From Saprospirales bacterium (GTDB lineage Bacteria > Bacteroidota > Bacteroidia > Chitinophagales > Saprospiraceae), in contig JADJTT010000010.1 of the NCBI GenBank assembly GCA_016711045.1, forward strand, positions 1 through 20,428: 20,428 bases of DNA. The letters are read 5' to 3'. The notes beneath the pieces were generated by a model. The model made no database searches and was not told the origin of the DNA. It worked only from the letters and a program-made list of their open reading frames with translations. Position 1 is the first letter of the stretch; the number at the start of each line of letters is the position of its first letter. Below, piece by piece: positions 5,972-15,628 of this stretch. The translations under genes and the position numbers were made by a program.

Positions 5972-7321
5972 TTATTTCGCTACCACCTCACCGGCGGAAG
6001 TTCGCAAATACCCTTTTATCCCGTAAAATACCAAATACGAATACGCCACAAAGGGCACCAGGAAGGCTCCTTTCACGCCCAGGCTCGTATCAGCCACCAC
6101 CCCCTGCAACAGGGGAATAAGCGCGCCGCCCACGATCATCATCACCAACAGGGAAGAACCCATGCTGGTGTATTGCTTCAAATCGCGAATAGCCAGGGTG
6201 AAAATATTCGACCACATGATGGAATTGAACAAGCCGATGCCCAATACGGCCCACAGCGCAATAGCCCCATGCCCCAGCATCGTAGCGCCCAAAAGTGCCA
6301 TGCAGCAAAGGGCAAAAAGGGATAATAACCCCTGGGATGTATGTTTCCCAAAAAGGAAAGCCAGGTAGTTCAGCGACAACATCGCGGCAAACCCGCCAAC
6401 CATCGACAGCGGAAGGTCGTTCCACACGGCTACCACCAACACCACCAGCACCGCCAGTACCGGAATGGGCAACATCTGCGTGGCCCGCTGTACAAATGTC
6501 TTTTTCCCACTCAACGCGATGGCCCCCAGAAAACGACCCACCATCGCGCCCCCCCAATAGAAGGCTACGTGGCTTCCGGCCGTCTTGTTATCCAGCAAAA
6601 TCGTAGGTTCAGACTTGAAATATTCTACCAAAAAACTACCGATCGCAATCTCGGCGCCGACGTAGCAGAAAATGGCCGCCGCGCCCATGTACAAGTGCGG
6701 ATAGCGCAAGAGCTTGAATCCCTTCCGCTCGGGCTCCGAATATTCAATAACGGGCAGGTGCAAATACGAGAAAATCACCCCGATAGCGATGAGGGCTATG
6801 GCCAAAAACACGTAGGGTCCCTGCACGGTTTCCACATCCACCACCTCCTGGTTTTGGAGGATCAGCCAGGCGCCAAACAACGGCGCAATGGTGTGCCCAA
6901 GCGAGTTAAATCCCTGTGCCAGGTTCAGCCGGCTCGCCGCCGTTTCCGGTGGACCGATGATCGCTACATACGGATTGGCCGCTACTTGCAGGATGGTGAT
7001 ACCGGATGCCAAAATGAACAGGCCCAACAAAAACACGCCGTAGATCTTTACGATAGAAGCCGGGTAAAAAACAAAACACCCCAGCCCCATCAGCATCAGG
7101 CCGATCACAATCCCGCGCTTGTACCCCACTTTCTGGATCACCCAGCCCGCCGGCCAACTCATGATGAAGTAGGCGCCGAAAAAGAAAAACTGAATGAGCT
7201 GCGCCTGCCAGTGCTGCAACTCAAACGCGGCTTTCATGTGCGGCACGAGAATGTCGTTGAGAGAGGTGAGCACACCCCAAAGGAAGAACAGGACAACGAG
7301 GGAGACGAAGCTGAAGCGCAT
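5972..7321 (-). CDS. FucP/GluP-family sugar:H+ symporter (MFS)
   Basis: An intact 449-residue protein with twelve hydrophobic segments. It has the hallmarks of the fucose/glucose-galactose branch of the major facilitator superfamily: FFLWGVLTSLNDILVPHMK in helix 1 (family pattern F-x-W-G-x-x-x-x-x-N-D), VIQKVGYKRG in the loop between helices 2 and 3, ASGITILQVAANPYVAIIGP and SRLNLAQGFNSLGHTIAPLF in helices 4-5. Further on come GGAMVGRFLG and the C-terminal SIMWSNIFTLAIRDLKQYTS and MIVGGALIPLLQG. It sits in the inner membrane and would import a monosaccharide with protons. Being 81 bases downstream of the GH92 mannosidase, mannose is an attractive substrate, but fucose, glucose or galactose fit the family as well. 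The start is the ATG at 7321; no ribosome-binding site is obvious, as usual in this phylum. Confidence 0.92.
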   Translation of the reverse strand: MRFSFVSLVVLFFLWGVLTSLNDILVPHMKAAFELQHWQAQLIQFFFFGAYFIMSWPAGWVIQKVGYKRGIVIGLMLMGLGCFVFYPASIVKIYGVFLLGLFILASGITILQVAANPYVAIIGPPETAASRLNLAQGFNSLGHTIAPLFGAWLILQNQEVVDVETVQGPYVFLAIALIAIGVIFSYLHLPVIEYSEPERKGFKLLRYPHLYMGAAAIFCYVGAEIAIGSFLVEYFKSEPTILLDNKTAGSHVAFYWGGAMVGRFLGAIALSGKKTFVQRATQMLPIPVLAVLVVLVVAVWNDLPLSMVGGFAAMLSLNYLAFLFGKHTSQGLLSLFALCCMALLGATMLGHGAIALWAVLGIGLFNSIMWSNIFTLAIRDLKQYTSMGSSLLVMMIVGGALIPLLQGVVADTSLGVKGAFLVPFVAYSYLVFYGIKGYLRTSAGEVVAK

Positions 7322-7339
7322 AAAGGAATTAGTTTTTAA

Positions 7340-7402
7340 TTTTCAGTTTTCAATTTTCAGTTTCACGAAATTAATTGAAAACTGAACATTGAAAACTGAA
7401 AA
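7340..7402. repeat. 24-bp inverted repeat with internal 7-base periodicity
   Basis: Left arm 7340-7363 is built of TTTTCAG TTTTCAA TTTTCAG TTT; right arm 7379-7402 is its reverse complement with one mismatch. The loop is 15 bases. It fills the gap between the symporter start and the GH92 stop codon (7403-7405), so the arm abuts the stop. It may be a transcript-stabilising hairpin between two operon genes or a terminator followed by a new promoter. Confidence 0.7.
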
Positions 7403-10307
7403 CTATTTTAATTGGATTTCATCGGCAAATATCCAGCTCTTGCCTCCTTCGCCTTTGTGGCCGGGCGGACAAACACCCCTGTTCACACCAACGGCTCGGA
7501 TATACCGAACCTGCCCTTTTACCGACCGGGCATAAGATTGGATCAGGACACCTGGCTCGTAGGGGAAATTTTCGATTCTACTGCACCCAAATTGCGCCAG
7601 GTCTTTCCATCATTTGATACGGAAAACTCGACGCGGAGGGAAAGAATATCCAGGCATTTTCATCTTGTAAAAACCGGAAGGAGACCTCTTCCACATAGAC
7701 CGATTCGCCGAGGTTCAGGGTTGCATCCGCATCGACCCCTTCAAAGCCCTGCCATTCTCCCGTGCGGAAGTCGCGGCCGCCCAGCAGCCCGTCCACCAGT
7801 GCCTGGTCGCCTCCTGCCGTGTATTGACGGCCATAGGGATGGGCGAGCGCGATGCCGATCTTTCGCGGCCGTTTGATCAAGTCCGCGCTGATGACCTTAC
7901 TGGCACCGCTCACCGGATGCACAGCCAGGGCTTTCAAGGTAGTGGTTTCGAAGATGGGAATGGGGGCCTCATATTGTTTACCCGATTCGGGCGAAGGCTC
8001 CGTGCCGTCGATTGTGTAGTAAATGGTCGCATCTTTAAGGGCACAATTCAATCTGATGGTATCTGTGTCGTCAAAGGAACGCAGGCCGCTTGCCAGGGCA
8101 GGTACGGGGTGATCAGGTGTTCGCTAATCCGGCTTACAGGCCGGTCGGCCGGAGCACTACCCCATTCTTTATTAGGTTCATCTCCCACTTCAAATTCCAA
8201 CACGCCTCCTGCCAGGATATCTTCATGCCGGATGAACGTCTTTGAATACGGCTGCCCGTTGAGCGCACCGACTGTACATAATGGGTCTCCTTTGCTTTTC
8301 CTTTTACATGCACCTGAAACGTGTTTCCATTTTCCAGGTGTAAAGTAGCCGACTCTACTTTTGGCACGCCCAACGCATAGTCGCCACTACCCGGACAAAC
8401 CGGATAAAAGCCCAGGGCGCTGAATACATACCAGGCCGACATTTGTCCGCAATCTTCGTTTCCCGAAAGGCCATCCGGTGCATTGTGGTACAGGTTGCTC
8501 ATGATTCCCACACCCGCGCCTGGGTTTTCCAGGGCGCCCCGTCGTAGTTGTAGAGATAAGCCATATGGTGACTGGGCTCGTTGCCGTGGGCATATTGCCC
8601 GATCAATCCGGTGATATCCGCTTGCTCGCGTCCCGAGGTCTCTGAATTGGCGGTAAACAGTTCATCCAAAAACGCAGCAAGGGCGCCTTCGCCTCCGAGC
8701 AATTCCTTCCATCCTTCCACATCCTGGGGCACATAGAAACTATATTGCCAGGCATTGGCTTCCGTATAATTGAAATTCACTTCCGAGGGATCGAACGGCT
8801 TGGCCCAGCGATTCCGGTTTTTGGCCCGCATGAACCGGGTCTCCGGGTCGTAGAGGTTTTTGTATGATTGTGCCCGGCGAAGGTATTCGGCATAAATGTC
8901 TTCTTTCCCCATCGCCTTCGCCATTTGGGCAATACACCAGTCGTCGTAAGCATATTCAAGCGTCTTCGACACCGACTCCCCTTCCTCTTCAGCGGGGATA
9001 AAGCCATATTTTCGATACGGTACTTTCCCGAATTTGTCCTGGTTGGAAATGGCGATCATCGCTTCCAGTGCTTTTTTCGCATCAAAATCGCGGATACCCT
9101 TCAAGTAGGCATCGGCGATCACAGAAACCGAATTGTAGCCGATCATGCAATAGGTTTCGTTGCCGGCCAGCTCCCACATGGGCAATTCGCCTCCTTGTTT
9201 GTGGTGGCGGAGAAAGGCGTGGATAAAATCAGTGGTACGCGCCTCTTCCAGCAACGTGTAAAGCGGGTGGGTAGCCCGGTATGTATCCCATATCGAAAAA
9301 ACGGTGTATTGCGGATGATCGGCCTGATGGATATGTTGATCCAGGCCCCGGTATCGGCCATCGACATCCGAGAAAAGGTTGGGCACTACGCTATTGTGGT
9401 AAAGTGCCGTGTAAGAATATCCGTTTGACCTTTGGTCCTCCTGCACATCCACTTTGGCGAGCTGGGTTTCCCATTTTCCGATGCCTGGAGGCGGGTAGCC
9501 TCAAAGTCCCAGCCCGGCAGCTCGGCATCCAGGTTTTTGCGCGCGCCGTTGATATCGACTGCTGAAATCCCGACTTTGACCAGAAGGGTATCTCCGCTTT
9601 TCAGATTAAAAGAAAGGCGGCTTTGGGGATGGTATCCTTCACCATCTCCGTAAAGGCCGGGAGAAACGGGCTACAAAATACACATGCTGCTCCTGCGCCC
9701 AGGCGGTCGACACCCGAAAGCCTTCGATCTCTGTATCGCTCACCACCCGCAAGCTATCGGCCAGGAGCCGGTCGCGGTGGGTCAGGTCGAGGAGCACGTG
9801 GGCCGAATTTTCCACTTGATCAAACACATAGCGATGCAGCCCGACGCGTTCTGTGGCAGTCATCGCTGCCTTGACATGGGGATCGTCGAGGTAAACCGAA
9901 TAATAGCCCGGTTCTGCGTGTTCGGTATCTTTCCGAAAGGAAGACCGATAACCAGGTAGTCCATCGGCGCCATTGTTAAACAAGACCGGTCCGGTACCCG
10001 GCATCAGCAGCACGTCGCCGTAATCGGGTATCCCCGTGCCGCTCAGGTGGGTATGACTAAAGCCATAGATCGCCGTATCGGAAAAGTGGTAGCCTGAACA
10101 ACCATCCCACCCTTCAAGCCGGGTATCGGGACTGAGTTGCACCATTCCAAAAGGGACTGTTGCGCCCGGATACGTATGTCCGTGCCCACCGGTGCCGATG
10201 AAAGGATTTACAAAATCTACATGCCGCACATGCACATCAGGCGTCGAACAATTAAAGACCCCGAATAACCCCGCAATAAACAGGGGGAGAAAAATGCGTA
10301 AAGCCAT
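7403..10307 (-). CDS. GH92 alpha-mannosidase with C-terminal accessory domains (frameshifted)
   Basis: GH92 enzymes are Ca-dependent, inverting exo-alpha-mannosidases. The N-terminus MALRIFLPLFIAGLFGVFNC is a lipoprotein signal (FNC), so the enzyme is probably tethered to a membrane. Family blocks follow in order: VNPFIGTGGHGHTYPGATVP and PFGMVQLSPDTR, YGFSHTHLSGTGIPDYGDVL, VFSIWDTYRATHPLYTLL, ELAGNETYCMIGYNSVSVIA, ANAWQYSFYVPQDVEG, GNEPSHHMAYLYNYDGAPWK and LSGNEDCGQMSAWYVFSALG, the last holding the likely catalytic Asp. After the catalytic part comes a chitobiase-like domain (IYYTIDGTEPSPESG) and an F5/8C-like domain (GGRDFRTGEWQGFEG, VEFSVSNDGKTWRNLG), ending SWIFADEIQLK. About seven single-base frame changes interrupt it, near 9640, 9460, 8505, 8250, 8080, 7600 and 7540. 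About 968 residues after repair is normal. It precedes the sugar symporter. Confidence 0.9.
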
Positions 10308-10394
10308 AGGTGTGGATATTTACCAACACCAAGGTAACCAGATTTTGCGGGATTTCAATCGATTCGTGCAGAGTGACCGGGTGACTTAAGATAC

Positions 10395-11039
10395 TTAGGG
10401 TTTCATCAGCTTAAACGCATGCCCCCATTGATTCTGTAAAAAACCGGGGATGCACCACAGCATGGCCAGGGGTTCGATAGCCCGGGCGCCTTCTACCGCA
10501 CCCATATCTGCCACTTCCCAGCCAAAGGTGTCGAGGATCTGTGTGACTTCGTTTTTGGCGCCGGTATCGTTTCCACAAATAAACATGGTGGGCTTGCCAT
10601 CGGGAAGCTGAGGGTTCACCATCAGGGCATTGCCTGCACTGGAGAATGCCTTGACAAAATGGGCCTGGGGGGCCATCGCCTGGAGGCGTTCCATCAGGGA
10701 TTCGTTGGGGCCGGTGAAATACTGGAGCACTCCATTTTGGGGCGGCGCCGCCGCAATGGGGTTCGTCGCATCAATGACGGTCTTACCTGCAAGGTGGTCC
10801 ACTCCTGTCTGCTGAAGGGCATCCTCGGCTGCGGTTCCCGCTACGGCAAAGACTACCGATGCACCAAATTGCGCGGCATCCGAGAAACTTCCGACTTGTC
10901 CGCCGGAGGCTTGTTTCCATTCCTCGAGTTTTCCGGGGTCACGGGTACCGATCATGACTTCATAGCCGTGCTTCAAAAAGCCGGCGGCCAATACTTTTCC
11001 AACAACGCCAGATCCGATTATGCCAATTTTCTTACGCAT
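10395..11039 (-). CDS. NADP-dependent oxidoreductase, F420-reductase-like
   Basis: An intact 214-residue protein opening with a Rossmann motif, KIGIIGSGVVGKVLAAGF, followed by YEVMIGTRDPGKL, the NADP-binding loop with an Arg suited to the 2'-phosphate. Then come VVFAVAGTA, KTVIDATNPIA, HFVKAFSSAGNALMVNPQL, TMFICGNDTGA and ARAIEPLAMLWCIPGF, the layout of the F420-dependent NADP oxidoreductase superfamily (pfam03807 type). In bacteria without F420 these act as NADPH-dependent reductases of unknown substrate. A 12-bp palindrome lies 24 bases upstream (11063-11074), the same type as the one in front of the MarR gene. Repression by that regulator is therefore likely. Confidence 0.85.
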   Translation of the reverse strand: MRKKIGIIGSGVVGKVLAAGFLKHGYEVMIGTRDPGKLEEWKQASGGQVGSFSDAAQFGASVVFAVAGTAAEDALQQTGVDHLAGKTVIDATNPIAAAPPQNGVLQYFTGPNESLMERLQAMAPQAHFVKAFSSAGNALMVNPQLPDGKPTMFICGNDTGAKNEVTQILDTFGWEVADMGAVEGARAIEPLAMLWCIPGFLQNQWGHAFKLMKP

Positions 11040-11062
11040 AGAGCTTTGATTTTTTATTTAAT

Positions 11063-11074
11063 TTGTACATACAA
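11063..11074. promoter_or_regulatory. putative MarR operator before the oxidoreductase
   Basis: TTGTACATACAA, within ATTTGTACATACAATT, has near-perfect dyad symmetry and matches the site at 11549-11560. It lies 24 bases upstream of the oxidoreductase start and 20 bases past the marR stop. Confidence 0.55.
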
Positions 11075-11093
11075 TTGAAAAGTCAAAAAAAAT

Positions 11094-11522
11094 CTACCTG
11101 GCTTCCAGTTTAATGGCTGCCGAATAGATTCCATCTGTCAACTGGCGGGCGACTTCCTCTCCCAATACCGCGGTGTAGCGACGGTAGAGGTTTCGCCACG
11201 ATTCCAAAATGACGGGATACACTTCATTTGTTTTTGTGGGATATACAAGGGTAAATTTTCCATCCGAGATGCGCTGCAGATAGCGCTGCGCTTCCATTTT
11301 CGCCATTAGCCGTGTAACGGTAGAAGGCGTAAGCATCATTTTTTCCGCTATCTCCGTAGGCTGTATGCCTGGCTGGTTGTGTACTGTCATCAAAAGAAAA
11401 CAATGGGAAGGCGCTACCCCTATGGAGGCAAACTCTTCCTCCGCCATTTTCGTGATCACCCGGCTCAATGCATTGGCGGAATACAGCAAACATCCACAGT
11501 AGGGCGATTTTTTTTCGATCAT
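11094..11522 (-). CDS. MarR-family transcriptional regulator
   Basis: MarR proteins are dimeric winged-helix repressors released by small phenolic or oxidising ligands. From ATG 11520-11522 the protein begins MIEKKSPYCGCLLYSANALS (an alternative GTG start at 11531 adds three residues). The winged-helix core is ILE-type: GIQPTEIAEKMMLTPSTVTR, then LMAKMEAQRYLQRISDGKFT and LVYPTKTNEV, with helices for dimerisation at both ends. The two N-terminal cysteines in YCGC could sense oxidation. It lies between the sulfurtransferase (stop at 11568) and the oxidoreductase, all on the minus strand. The 16-base palindrome in its own upstream gap suggests autorepression, and the second copy points to the oxidoreductase as a target. 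Confidence 0.88.
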   Translation of the reverse strand: MIEKKSPYCGCLLYSANALSRVITKMAEEEFASIGVAPSHCFLLMTVHNQPGIQPTEIAEKMMLTPSTVTRLMAKMEAQRYLQRISDGKFTLVYPTKTNEVYPVILESWRNLYRRYTAVLGEEVARQLTDGIYSAAIKLEAR

Positions 11523-11546
11523 AACAGGCACAAGGTAATAAATTTC

Positions 11547-11562
11547 ATTTGCACGTACAAAT
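11547..11562. promoter_or_regulatory. putative MarR operator before marR
   Basis: ATTTGCACGTACAAAT is a 16-base near-perfect palindrome in the 45-base gap between the sulfurtransferase stop and the marR start. It shares the pattern TTGyAyrTrCAA with 11063-11074. MarR sites are typically palindromes of 16-20 bases near the regulated start. Confidence 0.6.
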
Positions 11563-11567
11563 ATATT

Positions 11568-12419
11568 TCATTCACCTGTCGAAACAAGCCTTTTCGGATC
11601 GGTGATCCACTCACTCCAGGAGCCTGGGTAGATTCGGGCCCTTCCGAGTCCTGCGTAAAGCATTGCGAGCACGTTGTGGCAGGAAGTGACGCCGGATCCG
11701 CAATAGAACACCACATGGTCGGGCGCAATTCCCTTTAGTCCACCCGCTTCAAATTGCTGCCGCAGCACCTCCGGGGCTTTAAAGAATCCGTCTTCGTCCA
11801 CATTTTCTCCAAAAGAAATATTAATAGCGCCGGGAATATGCCCGGCTACCGGGTCGATGGGTTCCTCTTGCCCGATGTAGCGCTCGTAATTGCGTGAATC
11901 GACCACCCGATAGCCGGGGTCTTGAGAGACGGCAGCCACAGCTGAAGCATCCATAGTCCACCCTTCCTGGAGCCGGGGTATAAATTGCCGGGGTTGCCTG
12001 CCGGGCGCCTCCACCGACACCGGATAGTTTTGGGCCTGCCAGTTCGCCCATCCTCCATCCATCAGCGCCACGGCTTCATGGCCCAGCCACTGCAGCATCC
12101 ACCAAAGGCGAACGGCCATCCCACCTCCTTTGTAGTCGTACACAACCACTTGCGCTTTATCATCTATGCCCCAGAAAGAGAATAGGTCGACCATGCGGTC
12201 TACCGGCAACATCGGATGTCGGCTCGTCTTCCCGGGTACCACCGGAGCAGAAAGGTCTTCATCCAAATGCGCATAAAAAGCGCCGGGCACATGCCCATCC
12301 AAATAGTCTTCCCGGCCTTTCGGCGCATCCTGAAGTGAAAACCGGCAGTCGATGACCACCCAATTGGGGTCGTGAAGGTGCGCAAGTACCTCTTTTGCAG
12401 TAATAAGTGTGTTATACAT
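11568..12419 (-). CDS. sseA: thiosulfate/3-mercaptopyruvate sulfurtransferase (double rhodanese)
   Basis: An intact 283-residue protein of two rhodanese domains. The N-terminal, non-catalytic domain (about 1-130) has WVVIDCRFSLQD and GHVPGAFYAHLDEDLSAP; the C-terminal domain has RVVDSRNYERYIG and GHIPGAINISFGEN, with the active-site loop CGSGVT and Cys at residue 240. A CGSGVT loop points to 3-mercaptopyruvate sulfurtransferase more than thiosulfate rhodanese, but both activities are common. It would move sulfur from mercaptopyruvate to a thiol or cyanide in the cytoplasm; there is no signal peptide. It is divergent from the T9SS gene at 12514 and lies just upstream of marR. The gene symbol is by family resemblance. 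Confidence 0.88.
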   Translation of the reverse strand: MYNTLITAKEVLAHLHDPNWVVIDCRFSLQDAPKGREDYLDGHVPGAFYAHLDEDLSAPVVPGKTSRHPMLPVDRMVDLFSFWGIDDKAQVVVYDYKGGGMAVRLWWMLQWLGHEAVALMDGGWANWQAQNYPVSVEAPGRQPRQFIPRLQEGWTMDASAVAAVSQDPGYRVVDSRNYERYIGQEEPIDPVAGHIPGAINISFGENVDEDGFFKAPEVLRQQFEAGGLKGIAPDHVVFYCGSGVTSCHNVLAMLYAGLGRARIYPGSWSEWITDPKRLVSTGE

Positions 12420-12513
12420 AAGGCTGATTTATGACAATATCTGAAATTTGACAAACATCTCCAGTGAGATATTCGTAAATTCGACCTTACTAACCAATCT
12501 TCAACCTTTTGTT

Positions 12514-13754
12514 ATGAAAAATTTCTTTTACACACTTTCGCTTTTATTTGCCTTCTCCCTGTCCCTGAGTGCCCAGTCGGGCCTGTTCATTGACACGAGC
12601 TACACAGCCGAGCAGATGATCATGGACTTTTTCGACAACTCTTGTGTCACGCCTTCCAATATCACCTTCAATGGCGCCCCTCTGATGATGGGCTATTTCG
12701 AAGCAGCCAACACCGATCTCGGTGTTGATGCCGGCATTGTAATCTGTTCAGGCGATGTAAACCTGATCGGGCAACCCGTTGCGGAATTTGCCAATCAAAA
12801 TAACCAAACACCAGGAGATGCGGACCTCCAGGCACTAGCCGGCTTCCAATCCTATGACGCCGCTGTGCTGGAGTTCGACATCACGGTTAGCGATGAGGGA
12901 GATTTGGAATTTCAATATGTATTCGGCTCAGAGGAGTACCCCGAATTTGTGGGATCTTCCTTCAATGACGTCTTTGCCTTTTTTGTCGACGATAATGGCT
13001 CCATGGAAAATATTGCCCTTATTCCAGGCACCTCAACGCCAGTAGCTATCAATAACGTCAATGCCAACACAAATAGCACCTATTTTGTCGACTATCTGGG
13101 GCAAAATGGCGAGCACATTGTCTACGATGGACTGACCACCGTGCTTCCTGCCACCTACGCGTCTACCAACGGACAGACCTACCACGTCAAGATCAGGGTT
13201 ACGGACATTGGGGATAACATTTTTGATTCCGGGGTATTTATCAGTACACTCAGCTTGTGCGGTCCCGGACTGGTACAACCTCCCGCTCAATTTAGCGCCC
13301 AGCTCATCGACAATACCGTCACACTGACCAATGAATCCCGCTATGCCACTTCCTGGCATTGGGATTTCGGCGATCAAACCACTACTGAAGAGCGCAATCC
13401 TGGTCCGCACACCTATGCCGGCCCCGGCACCTACGAGGTCACCCTCATCACCGAGAACTACTGCTGTTCGGACACCTTTCCACGACCGTAGAGATCGGGG
13501 TTTCTTCTACCGAAGAGATCACGCTGGAAGGTTTTGACATCTTCCCTAACCCTGTTCAGGACAGGCTGAACATCCAGGCTGAAGCAAGGGACCTCCTTTG
13601 AATTTGAGGTGCGCGACATCAGCGGCCGGCTCCTTGCCAAAGGCGCCCAACAAGACAACCTGACCATTCATACCGGCGATTGGAAAAGAGGGTTGTATCT
13701 GCTGACGCTACGGACGGATAAAGGGGTGTATACGAAAAGTTGTCGTTGCACTAG
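12514..13754 (+). CDS. T9SS-exported surface protein: choice-of-anchor L, PKD, sorting domain (frameshifted end)
   Basis: I chose ATG 12514 because it gives a full signal peptide, MKNFFYTLSLLFAFSLSLSA. Domains follow: a choice-of-anchor L domain (about residues 30-255) with TAEQMIMDFFDNSCVTPSNI, VDAGIVICSGDV, DAAVLEFDITVSDEGDLEF and YVFGSEEYPEFVGSSFNDVF. Next is a PKD domain (SWHWDFGDQTTTE, TYAGPGTYEVTLI). After a frame change near 13480 comes a type IX sorting domain, GFDIFPNPVQDRLNI, FEVRDISGRLLAKG and KRGLYLLTLRTDKGVYTK, ending KLSLH at the stop 13752-13754. Three single-base slips occur near 13480, 13590 and 13738. The protein would cross the outer membrane through the T9SS and stay on the surface. 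PKD and anchor-L domains suggest adhesion or matrix binding. Confidence 0.88.
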
Positions 13755-13768
13755 GACATAGAAACGGC

Positions 13769-14521
13769 ATGTCTTTAGAAACGCCATTTACGCGCCGCCC
13801 GCTCATTTTCGCGAGTTTGCAGCACTCCTGGCTATTGAGAGTACCCGCCATGGAGGAGTTAGTTCTGTGCCATATGCTTCCTTGAATTTAGGACTTTTCA
13901 CAGAGGACACCCCTGAAAATATCCAGGAAAACAGGCGACGCTTGTTTCATTCATTGGGTATTTCAGAGGCACAGGTCGCACATACCCATCAGGTGCACGG
14001 GGATAATATCCTCCTGGTGGAGCAAGCCGGCCAATATGAGGGCTACGACGCCCTGATCACTTCCCAACCCGGTCTTTTCCTCAGTGTGACGGTCGCCGAC
14101 TGCACCCCGATTCTGGTATACGACCCCGTGCAACAGGCAGTCGCCGCCATTCATGCCGGGTGGCGGGGCGCTGCCGCACGAAGTGTGTCCAAAGCCTTGA
14201 AGCCATGGAAGCTGCATTCCAAACCCGTGCGGAGGACTGTCGGGCTTTCATCGGCACATGCATCGACGAATGTTCGTATGAGGTAGGTGCAGAAGTGGTC
14301 GCACATTTTGCCCCGGCATTCAGCCGCAAAGGGGAGCACCCCGGTAAGTTCCTCCTCGATTTAAAAGCAGCTAACGCGGCACAACTCCGGGAAGCCGGCG
14401 TACCTGAATCTCAAATAGAGATCTCGCCCTACTCCACTGTGCTGCACAATGCCGATTATTTTCTTACCGGAAAGAAGGAGGGGAAACAGGAAGGATGCTG
14501 GCGATCATTGGTTTGTGCTAG
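13769..14521 (+). CDS. pgeF: PgeF/YfiH-family purine nucleoside phosphorylase / laccase-domain protein (frameshifted)
   Basis: From ATG 13769 the sequence reads SLETPFTRRPLIF, slips one base near 13813, and continues EFAALLAIESTRHGGVSS and PYASLNLGLFTEDTPENIQE. Metal-site motifs follow: HTHQVHGDNILLVEQAG, GYDALITSQPGLFLSVTVAD with CTPILVYDP, and AAIHAGWRGAA (the His, Cys and His that bind Zn/Cu in YfiH). After a slip near 14195 come TRAEDCRAFIGTCIDECSYE and KFLLDLKAANAAQLREAGVP. A last slip near 14470 gives GRMLAIIGLC with TAG at 14519-14521. The family was long called laccase-like; members act on purine nucleosides (adenosine phosphorylase/deaminase) or edit peptidoglycan precursors. It follows the T9SS gene by 14 bases, so they are probably co-transcribed. 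Confidence 0.88.
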
Positions 14522-14524
14522 AGA

Positions 14525-14632
14525 AGAAGAGACGCCACTTGAGAAAGACGCCACCTCTGGAGAAGAGACGCCATCTCTGGAAAAGACGCCATCTCTGAGG
14601 TCCCTGAGAGTAAAAAAAGACGCCATCTTTCA
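14525..14632. repeat. cluster of five short stem-loop repeats (loop CGCCA)
   Basis: GACGCCA occurs at 14531, 14547, 14567, 14585 and 14619, spaced 16, 20, 18 and 34 bases apart. Three copies are full GACGCCATCT. The arms around the constant CGCCA pair: AAAGA/TCTTT in the copy at 14619, AGAGA/TCTCT in the copy at 14567 (both arms changed together), and a shorter stem at 14585. The two leftmost copies are degenerate. The cluster starts directly at the pgeF stop and ends 35 bases before the radical SAM stop, so it fills the gap between convergent genes. Confidence 0.8.
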
Positions 14633-14666
14633 AGAAACAACCGGCAACTCCCTAAACGTCCCCGAA

Positions 14667-15569
14667 TTAAACCCCTGCAAATGCTCCTAAAAAAGCATCG
14701 CAATACAAACACACATTTTCCAATTCCCGGGTACGCGCCCGCGCCGCTTCCTCCGTCACGCCCAATGACTCGCCCATACGCCAGGGATCGCCCTCGTTTA
14801 ATCGCTGAAAAACTTCCATCTTCGACACCCGTGCCAGCACCTCTGCCACTTTCTCTTTCCGGGCGTCGCCTATCGGATACTTGGTGCCCGGGCAGCAAGG
14901 GTTGATCTGCCACAATTGAATGCTGATTTCTGCGGGATGTCCTCGTACCCCCTAAAAGTTGCGGGCGCCGGAGAGGATGGTGCAGAAATTGTGCTCCGGA
15001 TCGCGCTTCCAATTTGCTTTTTCCAGGGCCCGGCCACGCGCCAGTTGCCCCCAACACATATCTTCCGTAGCGCCCCAATAACCCCAACTCAGGTGGCTCT
15101 TATGCAGGTAGGTTTCTTTATCGACCAGCGGATCTTTGTCGTCCCCATTCACGCCCGGGAGTCGAAAAGTGCCGCCAATTTCTCCAGCCGGGCGCCGGCA
15201 TGTTTGTGGTAGCGGTCAATGCTGGCAATATCAAAGCGAGTCACGCCTTTCGCGATCAGCTTATCTAAAATGGCTCCCGTCAGCGGGTCGCCGTTTGTTT
15301 GCAACATGACCTGGGTAGTTCTTCCATATCGTTCCTGCACCCGGTCGAGGATGGCATAAAGCAATTTCTTCTCCGCCAAGGGCTCGCCGCCGGAAAGGAT
15401 CAGCCAGTCCATCCGTTCCGGGTAAATTATCGATAATCTGCATACACTCCTCCGCACTGATGCGCGCGCCACCTGGCCCGGAGAGATTGTAGCAATGGGC
15501 GCATTCGTCGTTGCAAAGTTGGGTGAATACCCAGTATACCGATTCACAGTGGTTAAAGTCCTTTTTCAT
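14667..15569 (-). CDS. radical SAM protein with C-terminal Cys-rich segment (frameshifted)
   Basis: ATG at 15567-15569 gives MKKDFNHCESVYWVFTQLC and then NDECAHCYNL: the CxxxCxxC cluster motif (Cys 19, 23, 26) that binds the 4Fe-4S cluster for SAM cleavage. A TTG start at 15632 would add 21 residues and couple it to the ATPase stop. Next come ISAEECMQIIDNLP, MDWLILSGGEPLAEKKLLYA (GGEP SAM motif), QVMLQTNGDPLT and TRFDIASIDRYHKHAGA. After breaks near 15425 and 14950 come CWGQLARGRALEKANWK, FCTILSG, WQINPCCPGTKYPIGDAR and ELENVCLYCDAF; the spaced cysteines suggest auxiliary cluster binding of SPASM type. The substrate is unknown. It is the last gene of the ABC-transporter run, which may mean a linked cofactor or peptide. 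Confidence 0.8.
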
Positions 15570-15628
15570 GATCGTCGTATAGTGATTTCCAAAGGCAATT
15601 TCGTCCTGAATGCCGGTTTCGCTATCAT

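Noticed and set aside
6341..7339. 332-residue open frame on the plus strand
   Set aside because: It is antisense to the intact FucP-type symporter, rich in His, Gln and Arg, without any family look; a shadow of a GC-rich gene.
14525..14632. CRISPR array
   Set aside because: The repeated unit is only 10-15 bases, spacing is 16-34 bases and uneven, and there are no cas genes. It fits a hairpin repeat cluster.
14522..14690. Thr/Glu/Lys-rich C-terminal extension of PgeF
   Set aside because: It is reached only because of a frameshift near 14470; in the family frame the protein ends at 14521, and the extension is translated repeat sequence.
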